DNA from: Rhodoferax sp. OV413
Lineage (GTDB): Bacteria > Pseudomonadota > Gammaproteobacteria > Burkholderiales > Burkholderiaceae_C
Length of the DNA: 55,502 bases
NCBI GenBank assembly: GCA_945861785.1
Contig: CAMAWD010000035.1
Coordinates: 1-55,502, forward strand
Direction: 5' to 3'
The notes under the pieces were generated by a model. That model saw nothing but the letters and a program-made list of their open reading frames with translations, had not been told where the DNA came from and searched no databases. Position numbers and translations under genes: made by a program. Every line of letters begins with the position of its first letter. Within the stretch, counting starts at the first letter, position 1. Of this stretch, positions 18,967 to 26,675 are shown one piece after another.

Positions 18967-20163
18967 CTAGCTTCTACCCAGGACCAGGGTCCCGTGGGTG
19001 GAACACATGCCGGGCGAAAGAATCTCCCCCCCGTGGCCTGTTACGAGGCCCACACGGGCACCCTTCACCTGGCGATCACCAGCCTGGTTCCGCAGTTGCA
19101 GGATTGCTTCGGAAAGATGCGTCAACTCACCAAGATGATAGGCCGCCAGCAAGCCGCCGCTGGTGTTGATCGGTAAGCTCCCGCCCGGGGCGATTCTGCC
19201 CCCGGATGCAAAGTCGCCACCTTCGCCCTTCTTGCACCAGCCGTAATCCTCGAGCTGGAACAGCACTTCGCCAGTAAAGCAATCGTAAAGCCCGGCGAAA
19301 TCGACATCCCCGATCTCGATATCCGCTTCCCGGAAAGCGGCCCGCTTGGCCGTATCGACAGCGAGTTGCGTGTAGTTGGCTTTCTCCCACCACAACCGCT
19401 CCATGGCTTCGCCGACGCCGGCACCCATGACCATCACGGGCGGCTGGCGCAGGTCTGCAGCGCGATCTGCCGTCGTGAGAACAAAAGCCATGGCACCGTC
19501 ATTGACGACGCACATGTCATGCAGCCGGTATGGATCAACTATGGTCGGCGAATTCAAGTATTCGTCCTGCGACAGTTGTCGTCCGTGGAGTTGGGCGAGC
19601 GGATTGAGCGCGGCCCACTCGCGCGCCGCAATCGCAATGTTGCCGAAATGAACGCTCTTGGTCCCGTACTCGTGCATGTGACGTGACGCGAAAAAACTGT
19701 GATGGCTGACCGCCGTAAGGTCGCCAAAAGGTTTTCCCCAATACCCTTGCTTTTCAATCATGTTCAAGCCGGTGATCCCGGAAGCCTTGCCTGCACGACT
19801 ACGCGACCAGTCCTTCGTTCCATAGGCGAGTACGACATAGTTAGCTATTCCGAGTTCGAGAAACTTCGAAGCTGCTACGATGCCAAGAATGCCTGCAGTT
19901 CCCCCACGTGAGATCTGGAAGAACATGCGGCACGGCATGCCAATTACGCGCGGAAATGCGTCCGTCGATGAGGGTATGTCGCCAGAGCCGGGAGCTAATC
20001 TCAGGTCAATAGCGCCATCAACCTGAGAAACCGTAAGCCCAGAATCCTCAATCGCCAAGCGTGCCGCCTCTGCCTGCAAGGACCGCATGCTTCTTTCTGC
20101 AAATCTGCCAGCGATAAGCGACTGGCCAACGATTGCGAACTTGTTCTTTAGGGCTTTGCCCAA
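18967..20163 (-). CDS. Thiolase-like / lipid-transfer family protein lacking the nucleophilic Cys
   Basis: A 398-residue thiolase-fold protein of the SCP-x/non-specific lipid transfer branch. At the place of the acylated cysteine it reads QISRGGTAG (residues 83-91), so the nucleophile is missing. The C-terminal GHGGE glycine-histidine motif (about 376-380) and the region NDGAMAFVLTTADRA are kept. Thiolase-like proteins of this branch paired with DUF35 partners carry out retro-aldol or non-canonical C-C cleavage in steroid side-chain degradation; whether this one does is inference. It is the first gene of the operon. Confidence 0.88.
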   Translation of the reverse strand: MGKALKNKFAIVGQSLIAGRFAERSMRSLQAEAARLAIEDSGLTVSQVDGAIDLRLAPGSGDIPSSTDAFPRVIGMPCRMFFQISRGGTAGILGIVAASKFLELGIANYVVLAYGTKDWSRSRAGKASGITGLNMIEKQGYWGKPFGDLTAVSHHSFFASRHMHEYGTKSVHFGNIAIAAREWAALNPLAQLHGRQLSQDEYLNSPTIVDPYRLHDMCVVNDGAMAFVLTTADRAADLRQPPVMVMGAGVGEAMERLWWEKANYTQLAVDTAKRAAFREADIEIGDVDFAGLYDCFTGEVLFQLEDYGWCKKGEGGDFASGGRIAPGGSLPINTSGGLLAAYHLGELTHLSEAILQLRNQAGDRQVKGARVGLVTGHGGEILSPGMCSTHGTLVLGRS

Positions 20164-20252
20164 CTGGATGCACCTTCACACGACGGCTCACCTATTCAAT
20201 CGGATGAACCTATTCGGCCTTGCCTGGGAAGCGTTGAGAAGCCTTCCAGGCC

Positions 20253-20268
20253 GCATACTTAGATATGC
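20253..20268. promoter_or_regulatory. Inverted repeat upstream of the thiolase operon
   Basis: GCATActtagaTATGC, five-base arms around a six-base centre, about 90-105 bp upstream of the thiolase ATG, in an AT-rich patch. Read leftwards it sits just after a TTGACG -35-like hexamer (about 20295-20290). No regulator gene is adjacent. An operator is likely but its protein is unknown. The decamer GGCCTTGCCT occurs on both sides of it (about 20217 and 20276). Confidence 0.45.
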
Positions 20269-20349
20269 AATATTAGGCCTTGCCTTGCGTCAAAGAATCG
20301 GTAGTTACCCTTACCGAAAGGACAAATGAAGGGCCCGCGCGGCATCGCA

Positions 20350-20526
20350 TCACTGCGCGGCGGGGGTATGCCACCACCGCAACATGCTGAACACTCCGCC
20401 AAGTGCGGCGAATCCGGCCGCCAGCCACAAAGCCACCACCGGTTCGCGCCCAAGTTGGGCATCAGCGTGGCTGAAGATGAGTAAAGAGGCGAAGGCGGGT
20501 TGTGCGCGACCAACCATTTGCGCCAT
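20350..20526 (-). pseudogene. C-terminal fragment of a membrane protein (MFS-like)
   Basis: The 58-residue frame reads MAQMVGRAQPAFAS, then LWLAAGFAALGGVFSMLRWW and ends HTPAAQ. It looks like the last cytoplasmic loop and last transmembrane helix of a transporter, probably major facilitator superfamily. The rest of the gene is absent: upstream the frame soon meets a stop and then the IS91-type remnant. It is best read as a gene truncated by that element, not as a small gene in its own right. Confidence 0.45.
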
Positions 20527-20620
20527 GCCTGCAGTGACCGCGATTACGGTTCAAAGCCTGCCTATGTCGCTGCCTGAAAGCCGCGCTTTCGATTCGATAA
20601 AGCACTTTTTATTTGACTCT

Positions 20621-20922
20621 CTGATCCGCTTCCATGGCGTGCTGGCACCCAACGCCAAGCTGCGCGCGCTGGTTGTGCCGCAGGAGCCCGAGGTACCCGC
20701 GCAAGCTGCGGCGCCTGACGAGTGCGAGGCGAACTGCGCGCACCACCGAGCGGTGCGGCAGAGCTGGTCCAAGCTGCTCAAGCGCGTGTTCGATTTCGAT
20801 CTGGAGCACTGCCCGAACTTCGGTGGCTAGCGCAAGATCATTGCGGCGCTCCTGGAGCCGCCGGGGTCGGCTGCGTCCGAGTGGTTGCGGGACCTACGGA
20901 AGCGGCCCGAAGGCAAGGGATA
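20621..20922 (+). pseudogene. IS91-family transposase C-terminal remnant
   Basis: The frame from 20621 reads LIRFHGVLAPNAKLRALVVPQ, then SWSKLLKRVFDFDLEHCPNFGG and a stop at 20828, continuing after it as RKIIAALLEPP. This is the C-terminal zinc-motif end of IS91/ISCR-type rolling-circle transposases, whose usual HCPNCGG here has Cys to Phe, followed by an in-frame stop. The N-terminal catalytic part is absent. Downstream the element's non-coding end probably runs to about 21110 (GGGGCGTTTGAAAAGCCTATCCCC). Confidence 0.78.
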
Positions 20923-20984
20923 ACCCGTAGGCGGCGCCACGGGGCGGCGCATTTTGGCTGTGCCATCAACACCCGACAGATCGC
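20857..20984 (+). repeat. 128-bp direct repeat, copy A (IS91-type tail)
   Basis: This stretch matches 22743-22870 in the same orientation at most positions, starting GCCGCCGGGGTCGGCTGCG and ending near a GTGCCATCAAC tract. It contains the last part of the transposase remnant and the DNA just beyond it. The two copies bracket about 1.8 kb of broken genes. Confidence 0.8.
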
Positions 20985-21130
20985 CAGCAGATCGCAGCCG
21001 GCATCCAAAGAAAGATTCAAGCACGTCGGGCGCTGTGTGCCGTCCCTGCTCTGCCGCACTTGGGGTGCCGTGGGGAAGAAAAAGGGGCGTTTGAAAAGCC
21101 TATCCCCCAGAGGGCCAAAGGCGCATCGGC

Positions 21131-21779
21131 ATGCGGCTGACCATCAGCGCGCCGCGCAATAACTGCAAGCTGCATGAGGACGCTGGTGATATCGTGCTGG
21201 TGGCCGGGGGGATCGGCATCACGCCACTGTTGTGCATGGGACGACGCCTGCAGCAGCTCGGGCGACCGTTCGAGTTTCTGGTGTTTGCACGTTCCCGCAA
21301 GAGTGCCTCCTTTGTGGCAGAAGTCGAAGCACTCGGGGCGCCCGTGTTGTGGCATTTCGACACCGAACAGGGCGGCCCGCCGGTCCTGAAGGCGCTGCTG
21401 GCGGCGCGCCCGGCACAACACGGCACCTACTACCGCGCCTGCGGCCCGGGGGTGATGCTCGACAGCTTCGAGAAGCTCTGCGCGGAGTTCGGTTACACCA
21501 ACTACCAACGCGCACATCGAGCGCTTCACCGCGGTTGAGGTGGCCGCGGCCACGGATGCCAGGCAGTCGTACACCGTGGAGCTCAAGCGCATGGGCAAGA
21601 TCATCACGGTCACGCCGGCGCAGACCTTGCTGGAGGCATTACGCGCCTGTGGTGCCGACCCCGCCAGCAGCTGCGAAGAAGGTGTTTGCGGCTCCTGCGA
21701 AACCGCAGAGATCGAAGGCACGCCCGACCACCGCGGCTCGGTGCTCAGCGCCGCCGAACACGCCGGGGAAACACCGTGA
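21131..21779 (+). pseudogene. Phthalate dioxygenase reductase/VanB-type oxidoreductase fragment, frameshifted
   Basis: The first frame (to 21538) gives LTISAPRNN, the NAD-binding LVAGGIGITPLL and the end of the NAD domain (YYRACGPGVMLDSFE). Near 21505-21520 the homology moves to the next frame and continues as HIERFTAVE into a plant-type 2Fe-2S domain with SSCEEGVCGSCE. The N-terminal FMN domain (about 100 residues) and the last iron-sulfur cysteine region are missing; the frame ends GETP-stop. Such reductases feed electrons to Rieske oxygenases acting on vanillate or phthalate. No oxygenase gene is near. Its 5' side abuts the IS91-type tail. Confidence 0.8.
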
Positions 21780-21897
21780 CCACGCGAAACCCACAACCAA
21801 TGCCGGGCTTTGGCGCAGTCGTCTCTCAGCGGTGGTCAGTGCGGGTGTTCGTTGTGCGCATGCCAGATGCCTGATGCACGACCTGTAAAATTCCGCG

Positions 21898-22372
21898 ATG
21901 AAGCCGCGCGTCTATGTGGAAACCTCCGTCATCAGCTACCTCGCTGCCAGGCCGAGCCGACGCGATCAATTCCACGTGGCAATACTTTTCTTATCAACTG
22001 TGGCAGAAGCGCGCGACGGTGGACTTATTGGTGTCGGACGCGGTAATGGCCGAAGTACGGATTGGCGATGAACAAGCAGTGCACAGCCGTCTGGTCTATT
22101 GCGATGCACTTGCTCTGCTCGACGTGCACTCCGACGCCGAAGACCTGGCGCAATTTCTGTTACGCAAAAAGGCAATTCCGGCCAAGGCATTTACGGACGC
22201 GGTGCACATCGCCATTGCGGCGCTGCACGAGGTGCAGTTCATCGCGAGCTGGAATTTCCGGCATATTGTCGGTGCCGTCGCCAGAAGAAACATCGAACTG
22301 GCGCTGACGGAGTTTGGGGCATTTGTGCCGGTAATCGCTACCCCTGAAGAGATTCTGGAAGGGCTGAAATGA
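21898..22372 (+). pseudogene. PIN-domain toxin gene with a frameshift
   Basis: The ATG at 21898 starts MKPRVYVETSVISYLAARPSR, a typical PIN N-terminus with the first catalytic acid (E or D of VETS). At about 21958 a one-base shift moves the homology to the next frame (DAINSTWQYFSYQLW). The rest follows with AIPAKAFTDAVHIAIAALH, holding the later catalytic Asp, and FIASWNFRHI. With one base changed it would be a full 157-residue VapC-like ribonuclease. A sequencing error is the alternative to decay. It overlaps the small downstream gene by ATGA. Confidence 0.78.
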
Positions 22373-22548
22373 AAAACGCCGATGCCGTTATGCAAGACGT
22401 CTGGCAAGCGAAAGAGGCCACCGCCAAGAAGTACCGGAACCTTGCGGCCTATGTCGCCTATTTGCGTAAGCAATCCAGGCGAAAACACCCGGGTGGGCGC
22501 GTGCCGGCACCTGGCAATGCCAAGGTGAAGAGTCCGGTTCACGATTGA
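22369..22548 (+). CDS. Small probable antitoxin partner of the PIN gene
   Basis: A 59-residue basic protein (MKNADAVMQDVWQAKEATAKKYRNL at the N-terminus, ending KVKSPVHD) whose ATG overlaps the PIN stop by 4 bp. Small proteins with an EVWxxKE...YxxLxxYVxxLR pattern often follow PIN genes of this type, giving a reversed toxin-antitoxin order. The antitoxin role is inferred from position and pattern; there is no recognised DNA-binding domain. Confidence 0.55.
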   Translation: MKNADAVMQDVWQAKEATAKKYRNLAAYVAYLRKQSRRKHPGGRVPAPGNAKVKSPVHD

Positions 22549-22554
22549 CCCAGC

Positions 22555-22642
22555 CACTACCCGACGCACCCGGCAGCGCGCCACCTACACATACAAAGGC
22601 GACACCGTCAACCTGGCCGCGCGGGCATAGGAAATCCAACCA
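22555..22642 (+). pseudogene. Scrap of a class III adenylate/guanylate cyclase
   Basis: The frame RRTRQRATYTYKGDTVNLAARA-stop carries the GDTVNLAAR motif that marks class III nucleotide cyclases. Nothing before or after it fits the family, so only about 20 codons remain. It is one of several gene scraps between the two 128-bp repeats. Confidence 0.4.
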
Positions 22643-22742
22643 CCCTCGCCAGCACCATCCGTGCCCTGCGCGTCACACTGGTCCACCGGCAAGGGGCCTG
22701 AGGCCACCCAACCGTGACGGTTCAGGCGTCCCGGCGACCAGC

Positions 22743-22870
22743 GCCGCCGGGGTCGGCTGCGTCCGAGTGGTTGCGGGACCGATCGAAGCGGCCCGAAGGC
22801 AAGGGGTAAACCGTAGATGGTGCCATGGGGAGGCGCATTTTGCCTGTGCCATCAACGCCCAACAGCCGCC
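22743..22870 (+). repeat. 128-bp direct repeat, copy B
   Basis: Second copy of the sequence at 20857-20984, same orientation, with scattered substitutions. The match stops at about 22870, where a glutaredoxin gene fragment on the opposite strand begins, so this copy appears to have cut that gene. Confidence 0.78.
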
Positions 22871-22992
22871 TTGCAGGCCTTCTTGGGGAACGGGTTCATG
22901 CCCATGCCGACCACCACCACGTCGAAGTCCTCCACCACGTCGATGACTTCCTGCACGATGGCCTGCAGGTGCCCTGCGATCTTGGAGCGGAT
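22868..22992 (-). pseudogene. Glutaredoxin-family gene fragment
   Basis: Leftward the frame reads IRSKIAGHLQAIVQEVIDVVEDF, then VVVVGMGMNPFPKKACKA, and is lost at the 128-bp repeat. VVVVGM-x-x-NPFPKKA is the beta-strand and active-site region of a glutaredoxin-like family common in Betaproteobacteria. The C-terminal two thirds are missing, and no start codon is left before the terminator on its right. Confidence 0.5.
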
Positions 22993-23018
22993 AAAAAAAA
23001 GCCCGCTCACAAGCGGGC
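22993..23018 (-). terminator. Rho-independent terminator of the phytase-like gene
   Basis: Read leftwards: GCCCGCT-TGTG-AGCGGGC (23018-23001), a seven-base GC-rich perfect stem with a four-base loop, followed directly by eight T (23000-22993). It lies 32 bp after the stop of the lipoprotein gene. Confidence 0.9.
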
Positions 23019-23049
23019 CCCGAAGGCGGCACTTGGCCGCGGGCAATGC

Positions 23050-25194
23050 TCAGGAGGGTGCGGGCACGCTGAACTCGGCCAGCGGCTTGCCAAACTTGAT
23101 GATCCACAGGCGTTGGGTGCGCTCCGCGTCCGTGCCGCGCGCCACGCGCGAGGCCACGCCGGTGCTGCAGCCGCTGAGCACGCCGTCGGTCGAGGTGCAG
23201 CCCGTGATGTCGGCGCCGCTGATAGCTTCGCCAGCAGCGGTGAACACCAGCGTGCGCAGCCCGAAGTCGTTGTCATTGGTCAGCGCCAGCGTGTTGGCAT
23301 CCACCAGCGCCAGGCCCTCGGCCTTTTCGGCAATCCAGCCGGCGGCGTTCAGGTCGAGCAGCAGGGTCTTCTTCAGCGGCGTCACTGTCGTCAGGTAGTC
23401 GGACACAGCATTGACGGAGGCACCGGCCATGCTGCTCTTCTCGAGGTCAGACGTGTCCGGGTTGAATGCGGCTTGTGCGATGTCGGTGGCCGAGCCCGTT
23501 TCCACCAGCATCAGTTTGTTGAACACCTTGCCGTCGGGCCCGGCGCCCTGCTCGATCACGATGAACTTGCCATTGCCCAGCGACACCATGTCGCCCAGTT
23601 TGGCGTTGCCGGTGCGGCTGGCCGCGTAGTCGGAGCAGCTGATCGGGTAGGCGTACATCTTCGACGTTTCGGTCGTCGGGTCGAACTCGACCCAGCGCGC
23701 AAAGCGCGCAACCCGCTCGACGCGCGCGCTGGCACTGGCACCCGCGCAGGCCGTGCCTGCCGGTTGCACATAGACGCCCGTGGCAAATGCGCCGGCAGAC
23801 GTCAGATCGGTGATCGGGCTCTGCAAAAAGCCGTGCAGCTTGCCGCTGGCCACGTCCAGCGCCAGGCCTTCCATGCCGCGGTTGGCGCGGCGCTTGGCCA
23901 GCACCGAGGGCAGCACGGAGGTCACGCCGGGCAAGGCCGTCACCGTCGAGCCCGCCGGAATGGACGGGCCGTACTTCTTGAGGACGACGCCGGTGACCGG
24001 GTCGATCTTCACGATGAAGGGGCCGTACTCGTCGGACGTCCACAGCGCGTTGCGCGCGGTGTCCACCACGATCGACTCGGGATCGAGCCCGAAGTCGCTG
24101 AAGGTGGTGGTGGTGGCAGCTTCATACTGGAGCTTGTCGGTCAGCGGTGCCTCGCCGGAGGCGCCCACCTTGCCCGCGCCCGCCGGCAGCCCGGTCACCT
24201 TCTGCGTGCTGCTCACGCCGATCGGCATGCTCGACTTGAGCACCGCGCCGTCCTTGCCGACAGCGATGATGCCGATCGCCGGGGCGAAGCTCGGGGCCGG
24301 GAAGAGCTTGGCGTCGCAGGTCGCGTCTGCGCGGGTGAGGCACAGCGCGCTGCCGGTGTTGGGCACCTTGGGGCCGTCGCCGTTGGGGCCGCGGTCGGTG
24401 ATGGCGTAGAACTCCAGCGTGCCGTCGGCCAGCTTGCTCTTGAACGCCAGGCCCGAGCCATAGGCCGGCAGGAAACCGTTGGGGAATTCGTTCTTGATGG
24501 CCTGCACACTGCCTTCGTAGGGAATGTAGAAGGAGGTCGCGGCCTGCACCGCCATGCGGGTGACGGTGGCGGTCACCGTGCCCAGGCTGTTGGTCTGCGT
24601 CACCAGCTCATTCACCGGCGTGCCCACTTTGGAGGCCAGCGTGTCCTCGAAGTGCTCACGTGCCAGCGCGCGGCTGGCGTCGTCGGCGGGGCGCGCCTTG
24701 TAGGCGTCGGGCAGTGCGGCCAGCGTGGCCGTCAACGCGGCATTGAAGCTTGCCGCCACGACGCTGAAGTCCAGCGTGCGGCTGCCCAGCGCGGTCTTGA
24801 CTTCGGCCGTGATCTTGATGCCGTTGGACGGGTCGCCGTCTTCGTCGAGCGACTGCAGCGTCAGCAGGCGGTTCATCACCTTGTCGGCCTTGACATCGCT
24901 GCCACCGGCCAGAGTCAGCGGCGTGACCACCGTGCCGCACGGGGCCGTGCCCAGCGCCAGGCCGCCCACGCTGAAGGTCACGGTCTCGCCGCTCTTGCAG
25001 GTGAACTCGCCATTGGCGTTGGTTGATGCCTTGGTGGCCGTGCCGGCCACGTACTCCAGGCCCTCGACCGCCGCGTCGAGAAACACGCCGGTCACGGTGG
25101 CCGGCACCGCCGGGGAGTCGCTGCCGCCGCAGCCGGCCAGCAGCGCGCCAGCGGCCACGGCCGCAAGCAAGGGATGTTGCAGGAATGTCTTCAT
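23050..25194 (-). CDS. Phytase-like/esterase-like lipoprotein
   Basis: A 714-residue exported protein. The ATG at 25194 gives a lipoprotein signal with lipobox LLAGC at residues 18-22, so it should be anchored to a membrane; GAAAGA lies upstream as ribosome site. Residues 35-200 form a low-complexity, Ala/Thr-rich domain with two Cys. From about 240 on is a phytase-like (esterase-like activity) domain: FYAITDRGPNGDGP, GLDPESIVVD, LWTSDEYGPFIVKID, NRGMEGLALD and FIVIEQGAGPDG. These look like blades of a beta-propeller with Asp/Glu clusters for metal binding. Substrate unknown; phosphate ester or ester hydrolysis is plausible. It ends at a strong terminator and stands alone between gene fragments. 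Confidence 0.85.
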   Translation of the reverse strand: MKTFLQHPLLAAVAAGALLAGCGGSDSPAVPATVTGVFLDAAVEGLEYVAGTATKASTNANGEFTCKSGETVTFSVGGLALGTAPCGTVVTPLTLAGGSDVKADKVMNRLLTLQSLDEDGDPSNGIKITAEVKTALGSRTLDFSVVAASFNAALTATLAALPDAYKARPADDASRALAREHFEDTLASKVGTPVNELVTQTNSLGTVTATVTRMAVQAATSFYIPYEGSVQAIKNEFPNGFLPAYGSGLAFKSKLADGTLEFYAITDRGPNGDGPKVPNTGSALCLTRADATCDAKLFPAPSFAPAIGIIAVGKDGAVLKSSMPIGVSSTQKVTGLPAGAGKVGASGEAPLTDKLQYEAATTTTFSDFGLDPESIVVDTARNALWTSDEYGPFIVKIDPVTGVVLKKYGPSIPAGSTVTALPGVTSVLPSVLAKRRANRGMEGLALDVASGKLHGFLQSPITDLTSAGAFATGVYVQPAGTACAGASASARVERVARFARWVEFDPTTETSKMYAYPISCSDYAASRTGNAKLGDMVSLGNGKFIVIEQGAGPDGKVFNKLMLVETGSATDIAQAAFNPDTSDLEKSSMAGASVNAVSDYLTTVTPLKKTLLLDLNAAGWIAEKAEGLALVDANTLALTNDNDFGLRTLVFTAAGEAISGADITGCTSTDGVLSGCSTGVASRVARGTDAERTQRLWIIKFGKPLAEFSVPAPS

Positions 25195-25427
25195 GGGTCT
25201 TTCAGGGTTGACGCCCCGTGTCGCTGCATGGCACGCACAGATCTCGCGCCGGCGCCGGGGCTGCCCACAGTAGAACGGCCGCGTGTGAAGGCCGCGTGAC
25301 AACCCGCCGTGCCCGGGGGGTAGGTGGTGCCCGGGCGCGCAGTCTGCGCGGTGCGCCTGCCGTCGGCCACGATGCGCACCGAGTGCACACCCAGAAACAC
25401 CACCACTCCCAGCAACAGCATCGGCAT
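25191..25427 (-). pseudogene. NnrU-family N-terminal fragment
   Basis: From the ATG at 25427 the frame reads MPMLLLGVVVFLGVHSVRIVADGRRTAQ, matching the first transmembrane helix and conserved HSVRI...G motif of NnrU-type inner-membrane proteins. After about 35 residues the similarity stops and the frame runs on to overlap the start of the lipoprotein gene. The other helices are absent. Confidence 0.5.
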
Positions 25428-25870
25428 GATCAGCGCCAGTGTTCCGTTGGTTCCGCCAGCGGCCCCCTCCGCCGCGCGCGTCTTATTGGAAGCGTACCGC
25501 TGCTGTTTGATCTCCACGCCACCGGCGTGTGGCTGCGGACAGGACTGGCGAGTGTTCCGAAAATCATGCCAGGTTCGGCTTGGCGCGCTCTGGGTCACGG
25601 GCACACCGTGAGCCGGGGATGGAGGCCGAGGTTGGCGAGCCGAGACGACCGACCAATTGCCGCCGCTCGTGTCCCCCGCCCTGCGGGCTCCTCCTTTACC
25701 TCGCCGCGACACCTGGTCGGTCCTCTCGGCGGCGTGGGTTGTTGGTACGCGCCGCCGGCCTGGTCCCACACCAGGCAACCGGCATCTGGTTTGTCACGGC
25801 TTTGGAAAAGACCGACAGTTCGTGCCGGCAGGTCTTCGCGCCACCCGACACCATCAGGCAGAGCCGGTTG
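25428..25870. other. Gene-free GC-rich stretch
   Basis: 443 bp with no frame that resembles a known protein on either strand and no repeat or strong hairpin that I can see. It lies between the NnrU scrap and the HAD gene and may be decayed coding DNA. Confidence 0.4.
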
Positions 25871-26554
25871 TCAGTGCCCGGTCGGGTTCTCCGGCAGGCG
25901 TATTGCTTTCCAGCCGCGTTCGGCTGCAATGGCAGCCAGCCTGGGGTCGGCATTGACCACCACCGGCACATCGACCGCCTCCAGCAGGGGCAGGTCGTTG
26001 ATCGAGTCGCTGTAGGCGCAGCTGTCGTACTGCGCCAAGGAAGCACCACGCGCTGCGAGCCAGGCGTGCAGGCGGGTCACCTTGCCGCTGCGCATGTTGA
26101 GTACCCCGGTTGGCGTGCCAGTGAAGACGCCGTCCACAAGCGCCGGTTCCGTGGCGAGCAGGTGCGCGATGCCAAGATGGGCCGCGGTGAGTTCGGTGAG
26201 AAACCGGTTGGTGGCGGTTGTCAGCACCACCAGATCGCCCCGGGCCGAGTGCGCTGCGACCAGTTCCAGCGACTCCCGCGCAATGCGGGGCGCGATTTCA
26301 CGGCGCATGAACTCCTGGCGCAGTGGCTCCCAGTGCTCGGGCGAATGGCCCGCCAGCGTGGACAGATAAAAGGTGGAGAATTCGACCGGCTCGACATTGC
26401 CTGCCCTGTAACGCGCCTCGATGTCGGCATTGCGCTGCGCGAACGCCGTTTTCTCGAGCACACCGCGGGTGATCAGGAAGTCGCACCACAACACGTCGCT
26501 GTCTCCCGACAACAGCGTGTGGTCGAGGTCGAAAAAAACCAGTCCGGGCTTCAT
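25871..26554 (-). CDS. HAD-IB family phosphatase (SerB-like)
   Basis: A 227-residue HAD subfamily IB hydrolase: motif I FFDLDHTLLSGDSD (residues 7-20), motif II VLTTATN near 110, Lys in SGKVTRLHAWL, and acidic motif YSDSINDLPLL. Relatives include phosphoserine phosphatase and small lipid or sugar phosphate phosphatases. It lies 121 bp downstream of the aldehyde dehydrogenase on the same strand and may be the last gene of that group. Its link to the pathway is not evident. Confidence 0.85.
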   Translation of the reverse strand: MKPGLVFFDLDHTLLSGDSDVLWCDFLITRGVLEKTAFAQRNADIEARYRAGNVEPVEFSTFYLSTLAGHSPEHWEPLRQEFMRREIAPRIARESLELVAAHSARGDLVVLTTATNRFLTELTAAHLGIAHLLATEPALVDGVFTGTPTGVLNMRSGKVTRLHAWLAARGASLAQYDSCAYSDSINDLPLLEAVDVPVVVNADPRLAAIAAERGWKAIRLPENPTGH

Positions 26555-26675
26555 GCCAGGACGGCCGCGCTGTGGCCTGAGGTGCTGCGTCCTTGGGTGG
26601 CACCCGGCGGCCTCCCCGGTGTACCTTCGCTCTGCGAGCTGCGGTGCTGAGCACCTTCGGGCGGCCGTGCGGCGC

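Noticed and set aside
20384-20830. 148-residue plus-strand protein with an IS91-type C-terminus
   Set aside because: The first 79 codons lie over the transporter fragment and intergenic DNA and are not transposase-like; only the last part is a remnant.
22825-25026. 733-codon plus-strand frame over the lipoprotein gene
   Set aside because: Antisense to a protein with lipobox, motifs and terminator; its His/Gln/Arg-rich translation is typical of a shadow frame.
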